This document shows, in pieces, positions 10,112 through 20,938 of a DNA stretch of 64,000 bases (its first letter is position 1; each line of letters opens with the position of its first letter). The translations under genes were made by a program, and so were the position numbers. Source of the stretch: Lonicera japonica (Eukaryota > Streptophyta > Magnoliopsida > Dipsacales > Caprifoliaceae); assembly GCA_021464415.1 (NCBI GenBank), contig CM038466.1, positions 53,942,550-54,006,549 of the forward strand, read 5' to 3'. The notes under the pieces were generated by a model that saw only the letters and a program-made list of their open reading frames with translations, was not told where the DNA came from and did not search any database.

Positions 10112-11541
10112 TCATATCTGATTGACAGAATGATTTTCAAAAGCTTCCATGGTAAACATATCCAAAGGTTTAGTTGAAGCACCTTGGGTAACATCAGGTG
10201 GTTCAGGAGGAGGGGTATAAGCTGAAGGTGTTGTTTTAGGTGTAGTATGGGAGGTAATGTGCTGGGGCTGAGATGGAGGAGATATGGTTTGTAAAGGAGT
10301 TGGAAATGGATCCAATCCTCTAACTTGCCTGGCTGTAGGAGGAGGAGTAACAGCTTTAATAGGTGTAGACCAATCAACTTCATTAGGGTGTTTGGCTTTA
10401 TAGGGATAGTTTGACTTGGGGGGTACAAATTTTGGTTTAGGTTTGGGTGGAGAGGTTGACCAGGGAGGTAACCTTCTTTTAGGAGGTTCATCCCAAAGAT
10501 TGATGGATTGGGGTTGAGATTTGCCAGAAAGGGAGTATTCAGCTGGGTTATATGAGGGTTGGATAGGTTTCTCTGGAGGGTAAAACACCGAATAACTGGA
10601 AAAATTCGATGTAGGATGAATCGGTTGCGGGGCATATGTAGTGGGATGGTTTGCAGCTTGATGCTTCATAGCTTCACTTCTTTCAAGGGATTACAATTGT
10701 ATTTGGAGAGCTTTTTTCTGATTTTCAGAATCTCAGAAAAATTCTGCTGTACTAGCAAAATCTCTGACAGTCATGGAGACAGAACGCATCTGATCATTGA
10801 GAACCTTAATTCTCATTTTGATATCAGCAATGGCTTCTTCCATAGTAGAAATGGAGGAAACATGTGAACTGATCTGTCTGGTTTGCTGGGCTATCTGAGT
10901 GAGAAGTTTATTCTGTGCTACGGCATTTTCTGCTTGCCAGTTTAAAGCTGCTTCTGCTGCTGAGAGTTTTTTGACTTGTCCATCAGATCCAATGGAAGTG
11001 GGGTTCTGGATTTTCCATTTGTGGGTTGTCTGATTTGAAAGATCATCAAAATCTTCCTGAGGAGGAAAGACATGATCTGGGGTTTCTTGGGATAATAAGT
11101 AACAAGAAATTGGTTGTGGTTGAGGAACAGGGATTGGTTGTTCTTGTGAAGGGTATAATTGACGGTATGGTCTTCCAAGAGCTTTGAGGGCCTTTTGGGT
11201 ATATGGAGAAATGCGTTGTGGGGTTGGTTTAGGAGGTTTTGGGTTTTGATGAGGTAATGTAGGATGACAAGAAGGGGTTTCTGGTGATGGTGTGGGTGAG
11301 GGTTTATCACCATAAGTGACATAGTAATTAAACTTGCCACTTGGTTCTCCTAAGAGACCAACGGTATTATCACCTGCTTGATACCGTTTTCAAGGATTTC
11401 CTGAGAATTTAAGGCTTTGCCAGCCTTCTTTTTTCTGTACAGTTTCAAGTCCTTGGGATCTAGCTCTGCTTCATAAGCTAGTTCTTCACAGTCATCACAA
11501 TAGCACACATCGTACCATATGTGACCTTTTTCATTCTTGGC
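10112..11541 (-). pseudogene. Pararetrovirus polyprotein linker: Cys-rich patch, proline-rich region, coiled-coil-like segment
   Basis: Continues the movement-protein frame after the TAG at 11542, then changes frame near 11380. The next part is strongly Pro/Gln-rich. It is followed by a helix-prone segment with regular hydrophobic spacing (about 10975-10745) that could be a coiled coil like a virion-associated protein. Two in-frame stops follow (TGA at 10733-10735, TAA at 10691-10693). An uninterrupted Pro/Ser/Thr-rich segment of about 185 codons then runs from 10669 to a TGA at 10112. This region is poorly conserved between caulimovirids, so its function is inferred from position only. Confidence 0.6.
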
Positions 11542-12660
11542 CTAATAGCAAGGTTTGCCATGCTTATCAAAGTAAATGATAACCAACGGATCAGCCTTTA
11601 ATACGGGATCTGTGGGTAACCTGTGAATTTCTTGCATCATATTCAGCTCAGTTTGGAACGGATTCCGTTCTGGAGAAGGAGTAGAGATCTTTTGGTTGTT
11701 AAACCTCATCTCTATCTGTTTGTCAGCTCTGCGAAGGTAAGTTGGGTCAGTTTGCTGGATAGGCTCCGTATTAGCTTGTTCTTGGAGCTTCTCATAAGAG
11801 GTAACCCATACTTCAGGTAACAACTTTACAAGTTCTGGACGAGTAAGCTGTCTGGGAACATACTTTGCTGTGTGTGATGCATCAGAATCAATAGTCAGCA
11901 TGAGAGCTTCAGAAGTAGAGGATCCTGGTATACACAAATCATAGGAATGATTTTGTACACGGTAGACCATCTGTTGATGTATTGTTGCTGCTGCTGTGCC
12001 TGGGACCATTGAAACACCAGTTATCTGAACTTGGATTTTTAGTGCCGAACAGACAAAAGGATCACTGAGGGGAACATTAAAATTAGGATATAGTGTAAAG
12101 AACACTGTTCCTGCATTTAACGTTGCTTGGACATTTCCAAGAATTGCTTGTTGATAATTTGTAAGCCTTGAGTCAACAAGTGCAATTCTGGCAATTGCTT
12201 GTAATCTTTTGCGTCCATGAAAAGTAACTGCAAATCGGATGGCTCCAAAATGCATATGAGTATACCCTTGAGATAGGGCTATACGCGGTATATCTGTGGG
12301 AAAGGGAACAGTAAAAAACTGTTCTTCATGACCAGATTTAACAAACAATGAATCAAAAGGTGTACACTGGACAAATTCACGAACTGGGAGTTTGGATTTG
12401 TCTGAGGATACTATATGTCTAATTCTTTTTGTGAAGGACTCGGATGTAGGTTTTTGGAAGACATGGTAAGGATTTGTGATGGTTAACTTTGTTTCTGGGA
12501 TCTGTTCAACAGGCAAATGGGTAATTTCATACAAGGACTCGATCTTATCTTTATGAGAACTAGTAGACCTAAACGACTCACTAGAACGAAAAGACTCTGT
12601 AGGAGTAAGAGTCTTTGATGAAGAAGACGATGCGGATAAGGACTTAGATTTTGAAAACAT
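11542..12660 (-). pseudogene. Endogenous pararetrovirus movement protein (30K superfamily) region
   Basis: A 372-codon open stretch begins at an ATG at 12660. The N-terminal 35 residues are Ser-rich. The central part (about residues 95-260) has the features of the 30K movement-protein superfamily, including the LSDPF segment with the conserved aspartate and a conserved glycine about 35 residues later. Such proteins move virus through plasmodesmata. The frame stops at 11542 with TAG, but the same frame stays coding-like for another 50-60 codons, with a Cys-rich stretch (CYCDDC) just after the stop. The stop is therefore most likely a disabling mutation within a longer polyprotein. On the minus strand a TATA-like sequence (ttataaaag) lies roughly 60 bases upstream of the ATG. 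Confidence 0.8.
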
Positions 12661-12789
12661 AATTTTGAAAATTAAAGGAGAACTTATACCATCAAGGTGG
12701 TTTTAGAGATAAGTCATGCTTTTATAATATTTTTATAAAAGATTTTCTATGAAATTACCCTATGTTTCCTGTACTAGCAAGATAAGAAG

Positions 12790-13545
12790 TGAGTCACTTA
12801 GGAGACATACATTTCGTGTGTCGCCTAAGTACGTACTTAGGCGACATATATACTACATATGTTTCCTATGTACATACCTTTGGCCACATATAATTATGCA
12901 TGTCTCCTCATATTTCCACTTAGGAGACATACATTTACTATGTTGCCTAATTACTAACTTAGGCAACATATATACTCCCTATGTCTCCTAAGTTCTTATT
13001 TTATGAGACATACACAATTCGAATGTCGCCTAAAAGTGTTTAAAAAAATTTGAATTTTTCACGAAAAAAGGAGGCAAAAAAATTTTGTCCGGGAAAAAGG
13101 AGGTAAAAAATAAAAACTCTTAGGCGACATAGTAATTTTGTATGTCTCCTAAGTACATATCTTAAGAGACATACAAAATTAGTATGTCGCCTAAGAGTTT
13201 TTAAAAAAATTTGAATTTTTCACGAAAAAAAAGGAGGCAAAAAAATTTTGTCCGGGAAAAAAAAGGCAAAAGGTAAAAACTCTTAGGCGACATACTAATT
13301 TTGTATGTCTCCTAAGTACATAACTTAAGAGACATACAAAATTAGTATGTCGCCTAAGAGTTTTCAAAAAAAATTGAATTTTTCGTGGAAAAAAAGAGGC
13401 AAAAAATTTTGTCCGTGGGAAAAAGGAGGCAAAAAATTGAGACTCTTAGGCGACATTGATATTTATGTATGTCTCCTAAGATAATCTTAGGAGACATACA
13501 ATCTTAGGAGACATACATAAATAAGTGTGTCTCCTAAGTGATAAT
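12790..13545. repeat. Array of inverted and tandem hairpin repeats ('TTAGGAGACATAC' family)
   Basis: At least 20 copies of a 12-14 base motif in alternating orientation (cttaggagacatac, tatgtctcctaag, and variants with gcgacata). From about 13025 the array is organised in three tandem units of about 165 bases. Each unit holds an 85-90 base hairpin (arms starting aaaactcttaggcgacata) and an A-rich spacer containing 'aattttgtccgggaaaa'. The same motif family recurs at 5362-5440, on the far side of the viral coding region. It may be the subterminal repeats of a CACTA-type transposon or the viral intergenic region. Nothing in it is coding. Confidence 0.75.
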
Positions 13546-13717
13546 TATAAATTTAGGGAAAATCTCCGTTTTATTCAATCCTTAAATTTTTTCTAACTCT
13601 CTATCTCGTTCTTCTCTCTCTTGCTATGTACTTTTTCTTTTTCTTTTTTTTTAATTTCAGTAAGTAAAAAAATTCCATAAAAATAAGCAAAAGATGGATT
13701 TGACTTTTGTATCCCTA

Positions 13718-14789
13718 AAATACTTATTGAATCCTTTATCTTCTCCATTTAATCAACCATCCATATACTAGTAAGATAATCTTCATAAGATGATTTGACT
13801 TTGTATGCCTTGTATACCTAGTGCTCAAGCATTAATGAAGAGATGATACACTTGTGTATTTCTTACTAGCCTATGTTCATTCCTTCTATGAATGAGATAC
13901 TTTTCATTGCCAAGCATGATTAGTCTTTGATATTCATGGAAACACCATAAATTTGAGATTCCAATCCTTGAATGCTTTAATGATATGTTGAGTGTTTTCT
14001 ACACTTTATGTGATTTTGAGACTCAATATTTTCTTAGTTAAGGTGTTGCTAAAGAGGATCTCTTAAGTTTATGTCATAAACAACTCCACTAATCACTCTA
14101 AGGATTCAATTTGTATTTATCAAATATGTCTATACCGGACGGTTCATCCACCACATAGACCTCCCAATCTTAGGCAAAGAAAATGTTATGATTTATTGTG
14201 CTTAACTCTTTAAGTGGCCAATTTCATAATCAAGTCAATTGCCTAGGGGAAACTAACAATGAGTTCTCAAATGCCTAGTTTAAATTTATGCCTTTTATTT
14301 TGGTGCATCTTAAATTTGTATCTTGGTTGAGCATTATATGGGAATGGATTGCACTTGCTTCACACCCTTTGATTACAAGATACAACGGAGAGATACACTT
14401 GTGTTAAGTTTTGCTTACACCCTTTCTTTATATGGCATTTATATGGGAATGGGTTGCTTTTGCTTAGAAAAGTGTAAGATACTTAACACTTAGGAATTGC
14501 ATTGAGAACTTTGAATGAGATTGATTCTACATAATGTTGCAAAGCAAATGAATTCTATAATGCCTTAGCCTTTTCTCATCATTTTATACATCACTTTAAT
14601 CTTTATTGCATAACTTTAAAATCAACAATTAAAATCAACCAATCCACTTCTTTAAACAAAGCCTTGGACTCGTAATCGCTTCATCGTCTTTTCGACTATC
14701 CTTGTGGTTCGACACTTAGACTTACCAAGCATTATAACTTGACAACCTACACTTGGGTTCATAAGCGCGGAAGTATTTCGGCCACGTCA
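13718..14789 (+). mobile_element. 5'-truncated gypsy LTR (same family as 47368-49204)
   Basis: Closely follows the 3' two-thirds of the solo LTR at 48115-49204, including the segment 'tccttgtggttcgacac' near its end and a terminal cgtca at 14785-14789. Homology begins abruptly at about 13718, so the 5' part of the LTR is missing. Immediately after the terminal CA the sequence becomes the decayed copia element, meaning this LTR broke or replaced the copia 3' end. Confidence 0.75.
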
Positions 14790-17310
14790 TGGGGACTACG
14801 ACAGTTCCTGTCCTTCCCTTGAAAATTTCCTTTCCTATCTCCCTCTAATGACAGGAAGACTGTCTCATCAAAGTGACAATCCGCAATTCTTAGTGGTAAA
14901 TAGTTTGCCTGATAAGGATTCCAAATGGCGAATTTTCGTTGAGGATTCGTACCCAACGTTAATACTTAATTGTCTCAGCTAGCCCAGTTTAGTGCGTTGT
15001 GGGGGTGCAATAAGCACATATGCATAAAATATTAGGCTAATATTCAGTTACCAATTAGTACGCATATAATAATTGTCTAATATTTGGGCCTTAAAACAAT
15101 TAGGTAAAGTTGCGTGCAATATTGCATAAACTCCGGGAATATATAAGCAATATGGTGCGCATAACCAATGCCCTATCTATCATCTATATCCTTTTAATGG
15201 TTGCCTTTGTGAGACCTTTTTGCGTATGCACATGGAGAACGAGATTATTTTCTTCGATTTCATGCAATAACCATAAAATACTTTTGATGTAAACTTTCCA
15301 GCTTTATCGAATCTTATAGACATGATACAGTAATCAGGGTGGTGAGCCCTTAAGCGTTTAATATGTGCTAGGTTTGTAAATGCAGTATTTCTTATAGACA
15401 ATTATTCAACGTGTGACCAAAATGTTGAATTATCCACCAGATCCATAAAGTACTTTCAATGGTTCCGCATTCTGGATGGATTAGTCCATACATATATCAT
15501 TATATTCTTTGTAAGAATGGTATATTTTATTATGGATCTTTAGCATAGGAGGGTCTCGATCCTATTTTTGCTAAAAGGCAGGCTTTGAAAAATCGGGTGT
15601 CGTTCCTTTGACATGGTCAATGAGGCATAATGGGAAGGGGGATATTGCTTCTAGTACTTCGGAAGTCAATGATTACTTTGGAGCATTACTAGTATCAACA
15701 CGTTGCAATGTGTTAAATTTTTGTCTCATTTATTTGTCACTCAGAATAGAGGATATCCATGTAAGTACTTTAACATATGGTTTATCATGACAAGGGTGCA
15801 CTAAGCAAGCATGCCAAAGCACGTACGAATTAGTGTCCTATAGTACATTGTTGGTAACATCATAGAATTCGACAATGCTTGTCGTAGTGGGGGTACATTC
15901 CACTATAATGACTCATAATTTTCTCTAAAATGCGTTTATTTGCACATTTGTTTAGAGGAAAAATAAATATATTTTTGTTCCATTCTTACATTTGGTTTTT
16001 GTATGATTACTGTTGGTACGAATATTATTAACAAAGTTTGGGTCGCTCTTAGTGCATATAGAGCGTATATGGCTTTCAGCACCATTTTAGCAATAAAATG
16101 GTTGAGCAGTTCTTCGCTCTTATGATGATTTAATCACCATAGTCATATAGGTATTATAGGTTATTAATTGCCTATTTCGTTGAAAGGTTATGGTGTTCCC
16201 ACTATCAACAAATCATTAAAGTTATCCTTCATTCATTTTTACAGTAATGAAATTGAGTATATACTCCGAACTATATAGTAATAAAATGAACAAATCCAAT
16301 TACTTTAGAATAAAATTCGAAGAAAACCAACTGTAATTAATCTAATATCTTGTTTATAAATTTAATCCATCAAATAATCTTTAAGACAAAATCATAGTCT
16401 AACTAAAAATTAGGCAACATGACTGTCCAACCATCACGAAAAAATAAAGTGAGTAAGGCAGATCAGTCAAAATCGAGTGCATCCATTGACTGAGCAAAGT
16501 CTTTTTTGCTACTAAAGTCTGCGATTGTGAAGCTAACATCAGCGTTATCATCTTTTTCATTTATAAAATGAGATTCTTGTTCTTTAGACTCTCGATATCT
16601 TTTGTAACTGGTTGATACTTTAGCACTTGCATGGCAGTTCTTGTACTAGTGTCCAAAAATATTTCTTTGCCATACTTTGGAAGAGCCTCCACGACCCGAA
16701 TCACAACTCCCACGTCCCTTTTTACATTGTGCATTATTGCCATGAGGGTTTTGGTTAGCACAATTAGTCCCCTTTACATTGGATGTCTTTCCACCATTGA
16801 CCTTACCATAATTGGCTTTGGGAAATTTCTTTATCCCTACAGGTGTAGTATTATTGCTCAAAAGAAGAACAATGTTGGTTAAACTGGTTCATTTGTATAA
16901 GAGCTAAAATAGGGAAGGTGGAAAAGTTAAGACGTGCTTTTAAGCGCAATGTATTTTTGTTGAAATTATTACCCTAGTAAACGAATTTCATCACGCTGCA
17001 TTGTTATAAATAGGAGAATAATGTCATTGATATTTCCAAGACGTCCCTTTTTCCACTGTTCTTTGTGAGTTATCAACTAAAGATATCCTCAACATAAGTC
17101 GGGATTTACATGTCACCTAAGAAATATCAAGGTATTTACTTTTACCTTATCAAACGGTTATTTGTCTGTTGGGTGTTTGGGGGTTTCACTTGTGACAAAC
17201 TGTTCTTTTTCCACAAAAGATATTTCTATATTAGAATACCGACTTATGGTACTCAAGTGCTTCTGCGTCCAATATATTAAACTCGGGTCGAGTTGGGTCA
17301 GACATCTTGA
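14790..17310 (-). pseudogene. Decayed Ty1/copia gag-pol remnants
   Basis: Read on the minus strand, several pieces of a copia polyprotein survive in the expected order. A gag-like start (an ATG at 17305 followed by about 25 codons) comes first. A Gly/Asn/Lys-rich gag tail follows at about 16880-16560. An integrase core segment (LAHIKRLRAHHPDYCIMSIR...) lies at about 15400-15180. A later pol segment resembling the copia block 'FADCHFDETVF' lies at about 14910-14770. Stops and frame changes separate the pieces. No reverse transcriptase is recognisable, because the gypsy LTR end at 14789 cuts the element. The 5' LTR and leader are the minus-strand sequences at 20100-20930, separated from this part by the LINE. 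Confidence 0.65.
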
Positions 17311-17639
17311 TATACAAGAGACATAATAATGAGTCCATCCATGATAATTCATTTTTCATGATTGTGAATTAGATTTCAAAACGAAATTGGTATGGTCACA
17401 TACATTTTTCAATGCTATATATGAAATATTTTATCAAAGTAATAATAATGCACATGAGCTTTCATTATCATGGCAACTTTCAATTTTATAACATGCTAAA
17501 TAAAACAATTAATATAAGTAATATTCAAAATTTCATAGCATGCTAATCTAATTTACCACAATTATAGCAATTAGGCAAGTAATGGAAATAATATAGAAGA
17601 AAACGTAATATATATCTCAGTTGCCATATAAATAATGTT

Positions 17640-19537
17640 TTCTCCCCATTCCACATAACATTAGTTTCACCATTAGAAATACAACTCAAAATGAGATTAA
17701 TGCATTTGGGATCAAAGTTAAAATTTGCAAGGACCTCTTTGATGAAAGCCCATTCAATTATGTCATAAGCTTTCTCAAGGTCGATTTTTAGAACGAGACC
17801 TCCATCTTTACCTTTTTTGTTCATCAACGAATGGACTATTTCTTGTGTGATAATTATATTATCCGTGGTTTGTCTTCCAGGCATAAAGCTGGCCTGGTAT
17901 GGGCCAACAATTTTATCAAGAATAAATCTCAAACGATGCACGATGATTTTCATCACAATTTTGTAGGAGACATTACATAAAGTAATCGGTCGAAATTGAC
18001 TGATATTTTCCGGATTCTCAATTTTGGGAATAAGAGTAACCAGGGATTTATTGAGATGCTCAGGGAAATTACAAGTAACAAAACAATTCTTGACAAAACA
18101 GCATAAGGAGTAATGAATTTTATTCCAAAATTTTTGAAAAAACATAGGTTGAATGCCATCTGGGCCTGGGGCTTTAAGGCCCTTCATAGAAAATAAAGCA
18201 TTTTTGATCTCAAGATTACTGGGCATGGCTGTCAAAAATTTCTTATCATTAGCTCATAGGGTCGGCCCATTGGGCATGGAAAAGTTTGACAGCACCGCGT
18301 TCTCATCACTTTTGAACATGTTTTTGAAATGGTTAATAACATGGGTCTTGACTCTAAGTTGATCCTCCACCCATTCGTTCTCAATAAGAAGTCTCTCAAT
18401 CTTGTTACGTCTACGTCTAATAATCGTAGATAGGTGGAAATATCTAGTATTGCGATCCCCAAATTTTAACCATTGAACCCTAGACTTCTGGTACCATAAG
18501 ATATCTTCTTGTTTTAAGACCTCCTTTAGCTCGTTTTTAAGTTGAAATTCTAAACGGTGAAGGTTATGCGAAAAGTTATTTTCTTGAGCCTTTTGAATGC
18601 CAATTAATCTCGCTTTTAATTTCTTCTTTTTGGTAAAAATATTACCAAAGGAGTGCTTGTCCCAAGGAATAATCTTAGCGGTAATATTCGCAATGTTCTC
18701 GTTCAGGCTGGAATTATTGTTCCAGTGGGTATTAATAATATTTTGGAAATCATTATCATCAAACCAACACGCAAGCATTCTAAAAGGTCTCAACTCTCTA
18801 TTGGGGAAAAAGTTAGAGTTCATACCTTCCGTGTTAAGCAGAATAGGAGAGTGATCCGAACCTATACGTGGGAGATTTGTCACCGCAGCTTCGGGAAAGG
18901 TAGTTCTCCAACTAGGATTTACAAGGGCTCTATCCAATCGAACCAAAGTATTTGACAACCCACCTCTGTTATTAGACCATGTTAGTCTAGGACCACTGCA
19001 ACCGAGATCTATGAGATTACAACGGTTGATGTGTTCCGAGAATTTTCCAGATCTACTAGATTGGGATGGGTTATTGTCTCTCTGGAGGCTTCTTTTTTCA
19101 GAGGGGTCGGCAAAGTCATTAAAGTCCCCCGCAACAAGCCAGGGGAAGTTACCCGAGTCAGCTACTGCCGTCAAATTTTCCTATAAATGTTTACGTAGCA
19201 CCTTATTGGGGCTGGCATAAACCGCCGATATGAGCCAATCTTCATAGTTAGTCCGTTTAATCACAGCATGGACAACTTGGTGGGTAATTTGTACCGAGTT
19301 GATACTCACTAAGCTAGGGTTCCAGAGAAGCCATATACCTCCGATTCTCCCTATAGCTTCCGAGATAGTAGAGGACGTCAGCCCAAAGGTGTCAAAAAAA
19401 TTTCCCATTTTAGCGAACTCGACTTTGGTTTCCATGATGACAACCACTTCCGGCTCATGATCCCGATACAAATCTCGCATTAAGATTTTAAAGTCTTCGT
19501 TTCCGGCACCACGACAATTCCAAAAGATGAACTTCAT
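17640..19537 (-). pseudogene. LINE ORF2: AP endonuclease and N-terminal reverse transcriptase
   Basis: Starts at MKFIFWNCRG (19537). The endonuclease domain shows the Asn in NCRG, the catalytic Glu in METK, GDFND and the terminal SDHSPIL with the catalytic His. A TAG at 19181-19183 and a TGA at 18254-18256 interrupt an otherwise continuous frame. Both look like point changes, because coding similarity resumes at once. The reverse transcriptase begins with KAPGPDGI. It continues through the LIPKIENP and FRPITLCN blocks, QASFMPGRQTTDN and the motif A segment KIDLEKAYD, and then ends. The catalytic double-Asp motif and everything after it are missing. The last 27 codons to 17543 are unrelated sequence. 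Confidence 0.85.
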
Positions 19538-19598
19538 TGAACCAACAATATAATAATTAATCGGAAGATCTTGATCAATCGGCCACCCAAAAATCGCT

Positions 19599-20056
19599 TT
19601 AGCACGGCGTATTGAGTCCGGTGTCGCTGTGGTAGCCGCCATTTGGACCGAGTGACACCACGGTTTCTCTTTTCGAAACTTCTCCAAACTGACCCCCATT
19701 CGAATCTCTTTCACATTCCACCCCATCTCCACAAGGTGGACGTCCGTTTCTTTTACCAGGACTGAGAACCAGGCCGGATTGTTGTGCAGCCAGTGTGTCG
19801 TGACTTCCGTCATTTGGATTCGAATGTTTAGAGTTTAATTGGGGGAATGGTAGCTGCGGGGTAGGTGTAAGGAGGTGCAAGTGCTCTCTAGGGTTAGGGT
19901 TAGGAGTCGGGGATAAAGTTATATGAGAGGGGGTTGGAGACTGGTGAGCATAAATTGGGTCTGTAGGTGTGCGAGGCCCATTATTGACTGATAATGGATC
20001 AGAATTTTTTGTGAAAGGTTGGAATTTGTTCTTATCTAAAGTTGGTCTGGTCAGTT
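19599..20056 (-). pseudogene. LINE ORF1 C-terminal fragment
   Basis: An open frame of about 150 codons, Pro/Thr/Ser/Asn-rich, ending with a stop at 19599. It has the low-complexity character of the C-terminal part of plant L1 ORF1 (gag-like RNA-binding) proteins and lies 60 bases upstream of the ORF2 start. Its upstream end is cut by a stop (taa) at about 20060, where the LINE seems to begin. No zinc knuckle is seen in the surviving part. Confidence 0.5.
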
Positions 20057-20059
20057 ATG

Positions 20060-20748
20060 ATATGATTATAAGTGCATCAGGTGCATAAGGAATGAAAAAT
20101 ATATTATGTCGAATAAAAAAAAAATTATTATTATAATCGGCGCATGATTTCATAAGGGTTCTGCCAGAAAAAAATAGAAAGCCCAATTACATAATCGACA
20201 TTCAGATCAGTTGCTTTCTTTTTAATAATTATATAAAACTAAAGTACATATATGAACATATATATATATATGTATATAAAGTACATGGCATGATTATGCC
20301 AAAAGCACGTGGCAGGAGCCTGAATCCAAATATATATATGTACAGAAATCTGATTTTATCTACAGCCATTATATATATATATATATATATGTATGTACTA
20401 ATAATAATCATATCACATGTATAAACTGTGCTCGCAAGATAATAAGATATAATAAAAACAAAGCAGTAAGAATAACAATAATCGAACAAAAAAACATAGA
20501 TCTCGAGTATAAAATAACAAGAAGAATATTAGAGATGTAATACCCGATTTGAAGAAATTAGCCACAAAAAAAAATTAAAAACAAAAAGATTTGATTGAAT
20601 AACTTGAAGAAGTAATACTTCCACAGCAGATCCGAATGCACAATTTCAGTCAAGTTGAGTACTCACAGAACATTCGTAACGTCTTGCGGCTAGGTTTTTT
20701 TTTTTTTTTTGGGTTAAGGTATTATTAGCTCTGAGCGTGCTGATAACG
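20060..20748 (-). other. Copia leader region with TA microsatellites
   Basis: Minus-strand untranslated leader between the copia LTR and the LINE insertion. The part next to the LTR reads cgttatcagcacgctcagagc on the minus strand, resembling the tRNA-Met primer-site region typical of plant copia elements. It also holds (TA)n microsatellites near 20258-20278 and 20370-20390 and a T tract at 20697-20710. No gene. Confidence 0.5.
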
Positions 20749-20930
20749 TGTTGTGAGAACAATTCAATACATTTTCATTAGATAATCCCCTTTAAGTAGG
20801 GTATGGATACAATAGTAGATAGGGTTTACAAGAAAGCCCAATATTACTCATAATACATAATTTACATAATAAAAGTCCTAATACATACTCTATATAAACA
20901 ATAGCACATTACGTGTAATTTCTTTTAACA
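20749..20930 (-). mobile_element. Ty1/copia LTR (182 bp)
   Basis: Bounded by TGTTGTGAGAAC and TTTCTTTTAACA, giving the inverted TGTT...AACA ends of an LTR. The adjacent sequence on the low-coordinate side is primer-site-like, so this is the 5' LTR of the minus-strand copia element. The sequence contains a TATA-like 'tatataaac' on the plus strand and an AT-rich body. Its outer border coincides with the start of the segmental duplication at about 20939. Confidence 0.7.
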
Positions 20931-20938
20931 AATTTGAA

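Larger units (their letters stand above)
5756..12660 (-). mobile_element. Endogenous pararetrovirus (Caulimoviridae, petuvirus/florendovirus-like), degraded
   Basis: A minus-strand array of virus-type domains about 6.9 kb long: movement protein, proline-rich linker, coat protein with zinc knuckle, aspartic protease, reverse transcriptase, RNase H and a long C-terminal extension. The single-polyprotein order resembles petuviruses and florendoviruses rather than badnaviruses or caulimoviruses with many ORFs. I count in-frame stops at 11542, 10733, 10691, 10112, 7790 and 6983, and frame changes near 11380, 9710 and 8100. It therefore cannot express the full product. No integrase is seen, as expected for this family. 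The insertion is flanked by related hairpin repeats on both sides. Genus-level placement would need a reverse transcriptase phylogeny. Confidence 0.85.
17640..20056 (-). mobile_element. L1-type LINE, truncated at both ends, inserted in the copia element
   Basis: Contains the end of ORF1 and the first half of ORF2. Plant LINEs are usually 5'-truncated. Here the 3' half (RT motif with the catalytic FADD, RNase H, 3' tail) is missing and homology stops at about 17640. That loss must reflect a later deletion or rearrangement rather than ordinary retrotransposition. The flanking minus-strand sequence on both sides reads as copia leader and gag. Confidence 0.8.

Noticed and set aside
9955..10635. 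226-codon minus-strand frame rich in Leu
   Set aside because: Alternative-frame reading of the Pro-rich viral linker. No domain of its own.
10942..11340. 132-codon minus-strand frame
   Set aside because: Out of frame with the virus-type proline-rich reading of the same segment. A shadow frame.
12680..12691. Sequence whose complement, TGGTATAAGTTC, resembles the tRNA-Met primer site of pararetroviruses
   Set aside because: Only about 9 of 12 positions match and it is just 20-30 bases upstream of the movement-protein ATG, whereas the primer site is usually farther away. Too weak to annotate.
12790..13545. CRISPR-like appearance of regularly spaced repeats
   Set aside because: Repeats alternate in orientation, spacers are themselves repeated, and the context is a plant nuclear genome.
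20229..20489. 86-codon Tyr/Ile-rich minus-strand frame
   Set aside because: Produced by TA microsatellites.
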